Assembly: GCF_003253485.1 (NCBI RefSeq)
Contig: NZ_QKTX01000004.1
Location: 248,001 to 312,000 of the forward strand
Direction: 5' to 3'
DNA length: 64,000 nucleotides
From: Algoriphagus aquaeductus
Lineage (GTDB): Bacteria; Bacteroidota; Bacteroidia; Cytophagales; Cyclobacteriaceae
Part shown: piece after piece, positions 26,462 through 34,672 of the stretch
Layout of the letters: each line of letters begins with the position of its first letter
Numbering within the stretch: position 1 is the first letter of the stretch
Made by a program: the position numbers and the translations under genes
The notes under the pieces: generated by a model
The model's database searches: none
What the model was told of the DNA's origin: nothing
What the model saw: only the letters and a program-made list of their open reading frames with translations

Positions 26462-27649
26462 TTAACTCACCACTTTCACTCTTCTCGCCAAAGGAATGCA
26501 AAGAATGCTAAAAAAAATCGCTAAGTACCCCACCCAATTGAAATTGGTAAGCTGACCGAGTTCATTTTGCCCGATGATCAGTCCGGCAATCAAGGAAGCA
26601 AAACCGGCTGCCAATTGCTGAACAGCTGAGTTGAAGCTTAGAAAACTTCCCCGATTTTCCGGCATGGCCGTACCGGTTATGATTGCCGCTGCAGGAACAT
26701 ATCGACCATTTGATGTGACAAAAAACAAGGTGGTAACCATCAAAACATAGACAATCGGAGTTACCCCCAGGTGGGTGATGATGGCAATGGGCAACAAATT
26801 GAGCACCATGAAAATGGTGAAAATCTTCAGCTTGCCGTGCTTGTCAGAGAGCTTGCCTACCCATGGAGAGGTGAAAATAGTAAAAGCCCCTCCGGCAATA
26901 TAGATATAGGTCAATTGCATCTCGGTAAACCCGACGTTGGCCACATTGTAAGGGCTGAGAAAAGGAATGATCATAAACTGCCCAAACATCATCATAATTG
27001 AAAGAGTAATTGCCCGCATTTGGTTGCCATTGCTTGTCACCCGGGTGATTACTTCAAAAGGATGTGGGCGCTTGATTTCCTTACCCAAATGATCGGTTAT
27101 CGAAGGAATAAACCGGAAAATCATCCCCAAACTCAACAGCGCAAGTGCTGACAGAATATAGAATGGCGTATGCCAATCAGACAAGCTCGCCAAAAACAAC
27201 CCCAAAGGTACACCCATGACGGAGGCGAAAGAGAAAGCCGACATTACCAATCCCATCGCCCGCCCTCTTCGCTCATCTGGAATCACATCTCCAATTATAG
27301 CCAATATCAGTGCGGAGGTAAGTCCTCCAAAAATGCCTGAAATCACCCGAGCAGCAAGTAATATCGGATAATTGGGAGAAAGAGCGCATCCTAAGGTGCC
27401 AATGGTAAAACCGACATAGACCCAGAGCAGGATCTTCTTGCGGTCAAACCGATCCAGCACAAATGCTCCAAAAAAACTGGAGGCTCCGGCACTGAAAGTA
27501 TAGGACGAGACCAACAAACTAAACTCACTTGGACCGATAGTAAATAGCCTCATCAGTTGGGGACCCAGAGGCATCAGGATCATAAAATCAACGATATGGA
27601 TAAAATTAATTGCTGCCAAAGTCCATAGCAGCGCTTTTTCTTTAGTCAT
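26462..27649 (-). CDS. MFS transporter (AraJ/drug-efflux-like)
   Basis: This 395-aa inner-membrane protein has about 12 spans. The start is ATG 27649 (MTKEKALLWTLAAINFIHIVDFMIL), with a TTG two codons earlier as an alternative. It contains the MFS motif A region DRFDRKKILLW between spans 2 and 3, and GVPLGLFLASLSDW and PENRGSFLSFNSA segments typical of AraJ/NepI-type exporters. It is probably an exporter of small molecules; the substrate is unknown. The SMR gene follows on the same strand. Confidence 0.87.
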   Translation of the reverse strand: MTKEKALLWTLAAINFIHIVDFMILMPLGPQLMRLFTIGPSEFSLLVSSYTFSAGASSFFGAFVLDRFDRKKILLWVYVGFTIGTLGCALSPNYPILLAARVISGIFGGLTSALILAIIGDVIPDERRGRAMGLVMSAFSFASVMGVPLGLFLASLSDWHTPFYILSALALLSLGMIFRFIPSITDHLGKEIKRPHPFEVITRVTSNGNQMRAITLSIMMMFGQFMIIPFLSPYNVANVGFTEMQLTYIYIAGGAFTIFTSPWVGKLSDKHGKLKIFTIFMVLNLLPIAIITHLGVTPIVYVLMVTTLFFVTSNGRYVPAAAIITGTAMPENRGSFLSFNSAVQQLAAGFASLIAGLIIGQNELGQLTNFNWVGYLAIFFSILCIPLARRVKVVS

Positions 27650-27716
27650 CTTCAAAATCTATTGGTCAGAAAACCTGAATTGTAAAAATTAAGTTTGGAC
27701 TCGGGAGAATATATTT

Positions 27717-29183
27717 TCAGGACACACCCAATCTTTTGAATGTTTCAGGAATCATCTCTATCACATCGGAGGCAAGAGTACCCCGTCCTTTCATGTCTCC
27801 AGCCATCTCTCCTGCAAGACCATGCTGGTAAACCCCGCACACCAAAGCTTGCTCTGAGCTGTATCCCTGTCCAAGAAATGAAGTAATCATTCCTGTCAAC
27901 ACATCTCCCATCCCGGCAGTAGCCATGAAATGGCTCCCCGAAGAATTGAAGATTTGCCGACCATCAGCAAGGCAAATGACAGAATTAGCTCCTTTGATCA
28001 GGACATTCAGTTTGTAATTCATACAAAACCGCCTGGCTTTTTCCAACCGTTCCAAATGCGTTCGACATTTCCCAAAAAGCCGCTCAAACTCTCCCAAATG
28101 AGGAGTTAAAATGCTTTCTTTTGGAATCAGATCCAGGAATGAAGGATTTCTGGAAAGCAGCGTGAGCGCATCCGCATCCATTACAATCGGACGATCGTAT
28201 TCTCTCAGCAATTTTTCCAAAAGCTCCCCTTGATCCAGGCCAATCCCAGGTCCCACTCCTATGGCATCAAAGGCCATCCAGTCTATGGAATCCTCGAAAA
28301 CACACATCGCCTCTGGCACAGAGGTTTGGATTATGATTCTTTCTTCCAGTGGAACTTGGCAGGAAACAAGACCTGATCCAGTTCGAAAGGCGGCTTTTGC
28401 GGAGAGGGCTGCAGCCCCCATTTTTCCTCTGCTTCCTGCGATAAGCAATACTTTCCCAAAATCTCCCTTATGAGAAAACCGATGAAATTTTTTATGAAAA
28501 GCAGGGATATCTTTTTTCAACAAGTAATAATACGAGGAGTGAAAAACCTCCAACTCCTCTTCACTTATCCCGATATCGACCAAAACGAGCTCCCCAGTCA
28601 CCTTGGCATGCTCAGGTAACAAAAGCGCTAATTTTGGGAAAGCAAAAGTTACCGTAACCTCAGCGTGGACGCAATGATCAAATCCCGAATAATCAGCAGA
28701 CAAGCCACTCGGAAGATCCACCGAAACCTTAATCCCTTTGAATGAATTGATCTTATCAATGATTGATTTAGCCTCCTCACGTAAGGGGCCTTTGATTCCC
28801 ACCCCCAAATAAGCATCGATAACCAAACCAAACTCCTCGGAGTCAAATTCATTCCAGGGAAATTTCCGGATGGCAGATGGAAGTAATCCTAAATTGATCC
28901 GACAATCTTCACTGAGAGAACCCTCATCAGCGAAACAGGTAAAAACCACACACTGAAAGCCATGCTTGGTCAATAAACGGGCTATGGCCAATCCATCTCC
29001 CCCATTGTTTCCTGCCCCACAAAATAGGGCAATTGGCTTACTGGAAGAAAATCGCTTTTCCAAAAACCAATCCACAAAACCCTCAGCCGCTTTTTCCATC
29101 AATTGATGACTGGATATTCCTTTTCCTTGGATGTGATGCTTATCCAGGATTGAAACTTCGGCACCGGATAAAATCTTGATCAT
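27717..29183 (-). CDS. nnr: Bifunctional NAD(P)H-hydrate repair enzyme Nnr
   Basis: This 488-aa fusion starts at ATG 29183 (MIKILSGAEVSILDKHHI). The N-terminal YjeF_N domain (about 1-215) is the NAD(P)H-hydrate epimerase, with CGAGNNGGDGLAIARLL. The C-terminal ribokinase-like domain (about 225-488) is the ADP-dependent dehydratase, with GSRGKMGAAALSAKAAF, GVGPGIG, LTPHLGEF and TAGMGDVLTGMI. Together they repair hydrated NAD(P)H. The domain order and length are standard. It lies 2 bp downstream of the UMF1-type transporter gene and is presumably co-transcribed with it. Confidence 0.96.
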   Translation of the reverse strand: MIKILSGAEVSILDKHHIQGKGISSHQLMEKAAEGFVDWFLEKRFSSSKPIALFCGAGNNGGDGLAIARLLTKHGFQCVVFTCFADEGSLSEDCRINLGLLPSAIRKFPWNEFDSEEFGLVIDAYLGVGIKGPLREEAKSIIDKINSFKGIKVSVDLPSGLSADYSGFDHCVHAEVTVTFAFPKLALLLPEHAKVTGELVLVDIGISEEELEVFHSSYYYLLKKDIPAFHKKFHRFSHKGDFGKVLLIAGSRGKMGAAALSAKAAFRTGSGLVSCQVPLEERIIIQTSVPEAMCVFEDSIDWMAFDAIGVGPGIGLDQGELLEKLLREYDRPIVMDADALTLLSRNPSFLDLIPKESILTPHLGEFERLFGKCRTHLERLEKARRFCMNYKLNVLIKGANSVICLADGRQIFNSSGSHFMATAGMGDVLTGMITSFLGQGYSSEQALVCGVYQHGLAGEMAGDMKGRGTLASDVIEMIPETFKRLGVS

Positions 29184-29185
29184 CG

Positions 29186-30499
29186 TCAACTTACTTTGGT
29201 GGAAAGTGCTTTTTTAGGAATAGTAACCAATACTAAAAACCCAAGTCCAACCAAGAAAAAAATCCCCAAAGAAACAGCCGAATTGCGCATACTTCCAGTC
29301 CATTGTTCAATAGCGCCATAAGTGAAAGTACCGATGACAATCGCCATCTTTTCTGTCACATCATAAAAACTAAAAAACGAAGCATGCTCCGTAGTGTCTT
29401 CCGGAATCAATTTGGAATAGGTGGATCTAGAGAGAGATTGGATACCGCCCATGACCATTCCCACCACAAATGCCAGCGCATAAAATTCATATACCGTATA
29501 GACATAATAGGCAGCACCACAGATCCCAATCCAGATCAGAACCATCATCATCAAGCTTATCTTATTTCCAAATTTGGCAGAAAGGAAAGCAAATAGATAA
29601 CTCCCGCCTATGGCTACGAACTGAATAATCAATACGGTAAGAATCAATTGATCACCAGGGAGCCCCAATTCTTTGTCTCCAAAAGAAGCCGCGAGATACA
29701 TCACTGTCTGAACACCCATGGAATAAAAAAAGAAGGACGCTAAAAACCTGTTCATCATAGGCATGGCCCTTACCAGCTTGAATACAGCGCTGATTTCTTG
29801 GTACCCTTTTAGAAGCAGTCCACGATGGATACTTTTTTTGTAGGGATTTTTAGGAAGAAAGCGAAAAGGGATCTGGGAGAATCCAGCCCACCAAAGACCG
29901 GTGATCAAAAATGAAAATCGAGGAGCAAAACTACCCTCCGGAAACCCGAAAAGATCCGGAAATTGAATCGTCAATAAGTTGAAAACCAACAAAATCACAC
30001 TTCCTATATATCCCAAGGCAAACCCTCTGGCACTGAGAAAGTCATATTCACTTTCCGAGGCAATTTCCGGAAGATAGGCATTGTAAAACACGATACTTCC
30101 TGCATATCCCACACTGGCCATCACACTACAGAGAATGCCAAATTCAAGATTGGATCCGTCAAAAAAGAAAAGCCCAACACAGGATATGGACCCCAAATAG
30201 GCAAAAAACTTCATAAAGGCCAATTTCCGACCCGAAGCATCTGCCATACCTGAAAGAAGCGGCGAAATCAGTGCAATAATGAAAAAAGAAAAGGAGATGG
30301 AATACGAATACAGAACAGTATTGACTACTTCCCAACCAAAAAAACTAACCCGGTCTGAACCATCCACCCCTTTGGTAACACTGTTGTAATAAACCGGGAA
30401 AATAGTGGAAGTGATGACCAAACTGTATACAGAATTGGCCCAATCATACATCGCCCAAGCATTTTGGACTTTCTTTTTATTGTTCAGCTTAAGTTTCAT
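29186..30499 (-). CDS. MFS transporter, UMF1 (Atg22-like) type
   Basis: This 437-aa membrane protein has about 12 spans, opening with VQNAWAMYDWANSVYSLVI, the hallmark of the UMF1/Atg22-like MFS group. It contains QSLSRSTYSKLIPED near the C-terminal third, another family signature. Eukaryotic Atg22 exports amino acids from the vacuole; bacterial members are uncharacterised. ATG 30499 is chosen because the seven extra codons of the longest frame are encoded within the 3' arm and T-tract of the upstream Exb-operon terminator. The nnr gene follows after 2 bp. Confidence 0.9.
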   Translation of the reverse strand: MKLKLNNKKKVQNAWAMYDWANSVYSLVITSTIFPVYYNSVTKGVDGSDRVSFFGWEVVNTVLYSYSISFSFFIIALISPLLSGMADASGRKLAFMKFFAYLGSISCVGLFFFDGSNLEFGILCSVMASVGYAGSIVFYNAYLPEIASESEYDFLSARGFALGYIGSVILLVFNLLTIQFPDLFGFPEGSFAPRFSFLITGLWWAGFSQIPFRFLPKNPYKKSIHRGLLLKGYQEISAVFKLVRAMPMMNRFLASFFFYSMGVQTVMYLAASFGDKELGLPGDQLILTVLIIQFVAIGGSYLFAFLSAKFGNKISLMMMVLIWIGICGAAYYVYTVYEFYALAFVVGMVMGGIQSLSRSTYSKLIPEDTTEHASFFSFYDVTEKMAIVIGTFTYGAIEQWTGSMRNSAVSLGIFFLVGLGFLVLVTIPKKALSTKVS

Positions 30500-30511
30500 A
30501 GAATCCAATAA

Positions 30512-30540
30512 AAAAGCCATTCGCTATGCGAATGGCTTTA
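30512..30540 (-). terminator. Terminator of the Exb operon
   Basis: A 12-bp stem, aaagccattcgc / gcgaatggcttt, with a 3-nt loop is followed on the minus strand by a T-run. It lies 20 bp after the last exbD stop and just before the MFS start. Confidence 0.88.
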
Positions 30541-30559
30541 AATATACTGATTAAGAAAA

Positions 30560-31024
30560 TTAATCTTGATAGATCTTTCCTGTGGAAGCGTAGAGTACCC
30601 TACGGGCATCTGCATTTCTCAATTCGGTCTGAACGTCAGAAATGGGTCCCATTTTGACGTCCTTATCCACCTTCATGGAAATGGTGATCAAACCACGGTC
30701 AGCTTCAGGAAGCATATCTCTTTCTTGGTTGACCCACTGCACGATATCAGGAGCTGTAATCAGCGCATCATTGGCTTGAAATCTAGGTTCCGAACCATAG
30801 AGTGCGGTGTTTTTCGGCTTACCAATATAGATGTAAGAAATAAGCGTCTTCTTTTGAAGCTTTTGCAGCTGAGTTGCTTGAGGAATCTTCTGCTCGACGA
30901 GGATAGTCTGCTCTCTCAACACGGTGGTTACCATGAAGAAAAACAAAAGCATGAAGATAATATCAGGCAACGCTGATGTAGGAATATTGGTCTGAGTATT
31001 CGTCTTTTTCTTAAACTTTGACAT
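30560..31024 (-). CDS. exbD: ExbD/TolR family biopolymer transport protein (second)
   Basis: This 154-aa protein has a short cytoplasmic N-terminus (KFKKKTNTQTNIPTSALPDIIFMLLFFFMVTTVL), one membrane span with the conserved proton-carrying Asp in ALPDIIFMLL, and a periplasmic domain. ExbD forms the proton channel with ExbB and transmits energy to TonB-dependent transport. It is the last gene of a four-gene operon (1 bp after the first exbD) and is followed by the terminator. The two ExbD proteins here differ in length and sequence, so they may form a heteromeric complex. Confidence 0.93.
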   Translation of the reverse strand: MSKFKKKTNTQTNIPTSALPDIIFMLLFFFMVTTVLREQTILVEQKIPQATQLQKLQKKTLISYIYIGKPKNTALYGSEPRFQANDALITAPDIVQWVNQERDMLPEADRGLITISMKVDKDVKMGPISDVQTELRNADARRVLYASTGKIYQD

Positions 31025-31025
31025 A

Positions 31026-31661
31026 TCAATTCCCTCCTATTTTATCAGGTTCTGCAATCGAAATCGCCATAGGGATTCCTTCTTTTCCTTTGTCTTGAAG
31101 CGCTTTGGTAGCCTCATCTTCACCTGACAAGCCTCTATATTGATCGGCTGTTAGGTTTACCCGCTCAGCGTAAATATCAAAATAGGCTTTTTTGGCTAAG
31201 TCAAATACCTCGAGGAACTTTTCATAGCTCGTACCTCTATTGGTCTTGATCGAAATTACTGCCTCTTTGGGATGATCTGAAGATTCAGGTCTTCGCTGAG
31301 CTACAGCCTGAAGTGAAGCGGGGAGGGTATTGAACAGGGCTACCGCCTCTTCATTGGGTTCCCCAAAGTTCAAAATGAACTCCTTCATTTCTTTATCAAG
31401 GCCATCTGCAGTCCTTCTGTATTCACCTTCTACCAACAGGTCATCGTTGGCGTTAATCAAGATATTGAAAATGTTTCTTTCATTTTTCTTGATGTCTGGA
31501 GGTGGCACATTCGGATCCAACTTCGGAGGGAGGATATTTAAGATCCCTTTATCCGAAGCGATTGTAGTGGTCACGAGAAAGAAGATCAACAACAGGAAAG
31601 CGATATCCGCCATAGATCCTGAGTTTACCTCCTGACTCATTCTTCCTTTTTTCCTTGCCAT
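31026..31661 (-). CDS. exbD: ExbD/TolR family biopolymer transport protein (first)
   Basis: This 211-aa protein starts MARKKGRMSQEVNSGSMADIAFLLLIFFLVTT, giving a single membrane span with the conserved Asp in SMADIAFLLL. The periplasmic part is longer than in the second ExbD, with an insert rich in charged residues (about 60-130). The family role is the ExbB-ExbD proton channel energising TonB. It lies 1 bp after the small membrane protein gene and 1 bp before the second exbD; gene order ExbB, small membrane protein, ExbD, ExbD is common in Bacteroidota. Confidence 0.93.
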   Translation of the reverse strand: MARKKGRMSQEVNSGSMADIAFLLLIFFLVTTTIASDKGILNILPPKLDPNVPPPDIKKNERNIFNILINANDDLLVEGEYRRTADGLDKEMKEFILNFGEPNEEAVALFNTLPASLQAVAQRRPESSDHPKEAVISIKTNRGTSYEKFLEVFDLAKKAYFDIYAERVNLTADQYRGLSGEDEATKALQDKGKEGIPMAISIAEPDKIGGN

Positions 31662-31662
31662 C

Positions 31663-31992
31663 TTACTTTACAGCTTTAGATAATTCGGTAATCACAATAC
31701 CAACAATTGCGATAATCGTTAATATGTAAGTGGTGATTAGAAACCCACCCACCATTTGAGACATCTGAGGAGTCAAATTGAAGGGTTCTCCCTCAAATTT
31801 TGGAAGAACTTCGTTGGTGGATATTGAGTAACTGATAAAAAACAGCACTACAATAGCAACGATTCCAAGCCCTGTCTTCATTAGACTTTTAGGATTGTCC
31901 AAAGATTTTAACAGCGGAAGCAGGATAGAGACAACAGCTCCCAAACCTACCAGCGCATAGCTCACATAGAGCATGATATCATATGAATCCAT
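31663..31992 (-). CDS. Small Exb-operon membrane protein, unknown function
   Basis: This 109-aa protein has three predicted membrane spans (about residues 7-25, 38-58 and 78-105) separated by short loops, including EGEPFNLTPQMSQMVGG. It has no motif of ExbB or ExbD. Its position between exbB and the first exbD, with a 1-bp gap to the latter, and the recurrence of such a gene in Bacteroidota Exb operons, suggest an accessory subunit of the energy-transducing complex. That role is inference. Confidence 0.8.
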   Translation of the reverse strand: MDSYDIMLYVSYALVGLGAVVSILLPLLKSLDNPKSLMKTGLGIVAIVVLFFISYSISTNEVLPKFEGEPFNLTPQMSQMVGGFLITTYILTIIAIVGIVITELSKAVK

Positions 31993-32045
31993 ATTAATTA
32001 CTTTAGTTTTTTGGAAATTGATTTAGAACAAAACCGAAGTAAGAC

Positions 32046-32816
32046 TTACTTACCGGTCAATTTGTGCTTAACCAACACGTCTACCAAAGAGATAGAAGCA
32101 TCTTCCATGTCATTAACCAAAGAGTCGATTTTAGCTACCAAATAGTTGTAGAACAACTGAAGGATGATCGCAACGATCAAACCCGCTACCGTAGTCAAAA
32201 GCGCGATTTTAATACCACCTGCTACGATGGATGGAGAGATATCACCTGCTGCTTCGATGGTATCGAAGGCGAAGATCATACCGATTACCGTACCCATGAA
32301 GCCCAACATTGGAGCCAAAGAGATGAAAAGAGAGATCCAAACCAATCCTTTTTCCAAACGGCCCATTTCTACGGAACCGTAAGCAATGATTGATTTTTCA
32401 ACCATTTCGATACCTTCAGAATATCTCATCAAACCTTGAGTAAAGATAGAAGCAACCGGACCTTTGGTATTTCTGGTCACATCCTTAGCTGCCTCAATAC
32501 CACCTGAAGAAAGTGCATCTTCGATTTTATTGATCAGCTTTTTCGTGTTGGTAGTGGAAAGGTTCAAAGTGACGATTCTTTCCAAGGCAATAGCTAGACC
32601 CAGGATCAAACAGATCAATACTGGAGTCATATATACTGGATCACCTTCGATAAATTTCTCCTTAATTACTTGGTGAAAGCTCTGCTCCTCAGCCACGATT
32701 TCATCGTCAACTACTGTAGGAGAGGAGGAGGATGCAGCTGGCGCATCTTGAGCGTTTGCGAATACAGGAACGAATAGGATACCTGCAAGCATGAACAAAG
32801 CGATTAACTTTCTCAT
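32046..32816 (-). CDS. exbB: ExbB/TolQ/MotA proton channel family protein
   Basis: This 256-aa protein has a cleavable-looking N-terminal signal (RKLIALFMLAGILFVPVFANAQ), a feature of Bacteroidota ExbB proteins, then three membrane spans. The conserved channel block includes LIFLSLAPMLGFMGTVIGMI-like sequence near residues 160-185 and GGIKIALLTTVAGLIVAI. It forms the pentameric channel around the ExbD dimer and uses the proton motive force to drive TonB-dependent outer-membrane transport. It is the first gene of the operon; the untranslated upstream region is A/T-rich. Confidence 0.95.
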   Translation of the reverse strand: MRKLIALFMLAGILFVPVFANAQDAPAASSSSPTVVDDEIVAEEQSFHQVIKEKFIEGDPVYMTPVLICLILGLAIALERIVTLNLSTTNTKKLINKIEDALSSGGIEAAKDVTRNTKGPVASIFTQGLMRYSEGIEMVEKSIIAYGSVEMGRLEKGLVWISLFISLAPMLGFMGTVIGMIFAFDTIEAAGDISPSIVAGGIKIALLTTVAGLIVAIILQLFYNYLVAKIDSLVNDMEDASISLVDVLVKHKLTGK

Positions 32817-33227
32817 AATGTGTTTTTTAAATAGACTTTTGATAAAGGTTAAATGGTTTCCAGATTAAATCGAGGCTTTAAAGTTATCATTTTTTAAATT
32901 CAAAAAACAAAGGGTCCATTTTACTTTTTTGAAAGAATCCCCTGTTTAAAGCGAATTTGAGGCAATTTTTACATGAGCGGACTGAACCAAACCTAGTTCT
33001 GATCATCCTGGAAGGCACGTATTCTCCCCTAATTCCAACATTCAAAACCACGACAATTTTTAAACCTATTGAATTTCAGTTAGAAATAAAAATTAAACTT
33101 TTTTAGGGCAGATTTAAATTAGAACGCACTTCCCTCATCTGTCTGGCTAAGCCATTTTTTTCTTGCAAAAAGAATCTGACTATCCCTAATTATGGAACAG
33201 CACCGCATCCATTGCTTTTTTAGAATT
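32817..33227. other. Intergenic stretch upstream of exbB
   Basis: This 411-bp A/T-rich stretch has no supported reading frame, tRNA or clear hairpin. It presumably contains the exbB promoter; a candidate TTG-N21-TAACTTTA lies on the minus strand around 32880-32910, but its -7 box departs from consensus. Confidence 0.4.
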
Positions 33228-33356
33228 GACGGAACTAAAAAAATCAGCCTTAACGCTAAAGTTTACTTGCTGAGCCGAAGAGATTGCCCCTAGCCGCAGC
33301 CACACCTCACCTTGGGAATTTCCCTTCGGTCAATTTCAATCCCGAGGATTCTCGTC
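33228..33356 (-). pseudogene. Decayed duplicate of the tRNA-Ser 3' end and terminator
   Basis: Positions 33228-33285 align without gaps to 33381-33438, the terminator and 3' end of tRNA-Ser, at about 47 of 58 identical bases by hand count. The terminator stem no longer pairs fully (aatcagcc against gtttactt). The following 70 bases have tRNA-sized length and faint resemblance (tttcaatcccgagg) to the rest of the tRNA but no cloverleaf. Confidence 0.6.
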
Positions 33357-33389
33357 ACTAGGTAGCTTATTTTTAAGTTTGACAGAAAC

Positions 33390-33421
33390 AAAAAAGTCAA
33401 CCTTATCGCTAAAGTTGACTT
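33390..33421 (-). terminator. Terminator of tRNA-Ser
   Basis: On the minus strand, an 8-bp perfect stem aagtcaac / gttgactt with a 12-nt loop is followed by six T's directly after the tRNA. Confidence 0.85.
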
Positions 33422-33422
33422 G

Positions 33423-33510
33423 CAGAGAGGAAGGGATTCGAACCCTCGATACCCTTTTGAGGTATACACACTTTCCAGGCGTGCTCCTTCAACCACTCGG
33501 ACACCTCTCT
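33423..33510 (-). tRNA. tRNA-Ser (anticodon GGA)
   Basis: This 88-nt class II tRNA has acceptor AGAGAGG/CCTCTCT with discriminator G, the D arm TCCGAGTGGTTGAAGGA, anticodon stem CACGC/GTGTG with loop CTGGAAA (anticodon GGA), a long variable arm (ATACC/GGTAT), and a standard T arm with TTCGAAT. CCA is not encoded. The first pair is A-T rather than G-C. Confidence 0.95.
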
Positions 33511-33547
33511 GTTTGGTTGATATTTGATCCCTTTCTGAATCGGAGTG

Positions 33548-33578
33548 CAAAGAAAATTATTATTCCCCCCGATTCCAA
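33548..33578 (-). promoter_or_regulatory. Probable promoter of tRNA-Ser (TTG-N20-TTTCTTTG)
   Basis: On the minus strand the -33 TTG at 33576-33578 and the -7 box TTTCTTTG at 33548-33555 (one mismatch to TAnnTTTG) are spaced by 20 nt, leaving a leader of about 30 nt before the tRNA. Confidence 0.55.
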
Positions 33579-33604
33579 ACTGCTTTTGAAATTTCCTTGA
33601 AAAA

Positions 33605-34672
33605 TCAAGCCGTAATCTCCCCTGCGATAGACTGAGTGAGTTTCAGGCAAATTTCCTCCCGGGAATAATTCTGCCCTAATAAAAACATCAACTTGGTCAC
33701 AGCAGCCTCCGTGGTCATATCCGCACCACTGACCACTCCGACCGCCAACAATTCTTTGCTTGTTTCATACCTTCCCTGAATGACTCGGCCTCCATTACAT
33801 TGGGACACGTTCAGGATGATCAACCCTTTCTTGATCGCCCGATCCAAAGACTGCATAAACCACGATTCAGATGGGCTGTTACCAGATCCATAGGTTTCCA
33901 ATACTACCCCTCTCAGCCCCTCGATAGCAAAACAGGCATCCATAATCTTATCCGTAATGCCCGGGAACAGCTTTAAGATCATCACCCGATTGTCCAGACT
34001 ATTGAGGTTGATCAACTTACGATTGGCTTCATAAGGCCGAATAGCATTGGTATTGTAGTCAATCACGATCCCGGCTTCTGCCAAAATGGGATAGTTCTCT
34101 GACTCGAAGGCATCAAAATGGATACTCTGAACCTTTTTGGATCGATTGCCTCGGAGGAGCATGTGATTGAAGAAAATACAAACTTCAGGAACAATCGGTC
34201 TCCCGTTGATTTTTGCAGTGGCAATTTCCAAGGAGGTCATTAGATTTTCTCTTGCGTCGGATCGCATGGCCGAGATTGGAAGTTGGGCACCTGTAAATAT
34301 CACCGGCTTATTCAGTCCGTTCAGCATATAGCTGAGCATCGACGCCGAATAAGCCATCGTATCAGTTCCATGCAAGACGACAAACCCATCATAGCTGTCG
34401 TAATTTTCAAAGATAATGTAAGCCATATCCTTCCAGTGACGCATGGTCACATTGGAGGAATCAATGGGTTCGGGAAATGAGATCACCGTGATGGCAATGT
34501 TCATATTGGACAGAATGGGAATTTTTTCCAAAATCTGACCAAAATTAAAAGGCACCAATGCACCTGACTCATCATAAGCCATCCCTAAGGTACCTCCGGT
34601 ATAAATGATCAAAACCGAAGCCGTTTTGCTGGTTTTCAATCCTGTATTTAATCGGACTATTTTATAGTTCAT
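33605..34672 (-). CDS. ansA: L-asparaginase, type I
   Basis: This 355-aa cytoplasmic enzyme has the first catalytic threonine motif IYTGGTLGMAY (about residues 24-34) and the second in LHGTDTMAYSASMLSYML, which together define the bacterial asparaginase family. The absence of a signal peptide and the length support the cytoplasmic type I (AnsA) group. It hydrolyses L-asparagine to aspartate and ammonia. The start ATG overlaps the tatD stop (ATGA), and the gene is the last of a seven-gene minus-strand cluster. Confidence 0.95.
   Translation of the reverse strand: MNYKIVRLNTGLKTSKTASVLIIYTGGTLGMAYDESGALVPFNFGQILEKIPILSNMNIAITVISFPEPIDSSNVTMRHWKDMAYIIFENYDSYDGFVVLHGTDTMAYSASMLSYMLNGLNKPVIFTGAQLPISAMRSDARENLMTSLEIATAKINGRPIVPEVCIFFNHMLLRGNRSKKVQSIHFDAFESENYPILAEAGIVIDYNTNAIRPYEANRKLINLNSLDNRVMILKLFPGITDKIMDACFAIEGLRGVVLETYGSGNSPSESWFMQSLDRAIKKGLIILNVSQCNGGRVIQGRYETSKELLAVGVVSGADMTTEAAVTKLMFLLGQNYSREEICLKLTQSIAGEITA

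Noticed and set aside
33290..33550. 86-aa open frame on the minus strand
   Set aside because: It reads through tRNA-Ser and the decayed tRNA copy and has no start context or family resemblance.
24574..34672. Functional link between asnS and the type I asparaginase
   Set aside because: The two lie about 8 kb apart in different operons; their shared substrate is likely coincidence.
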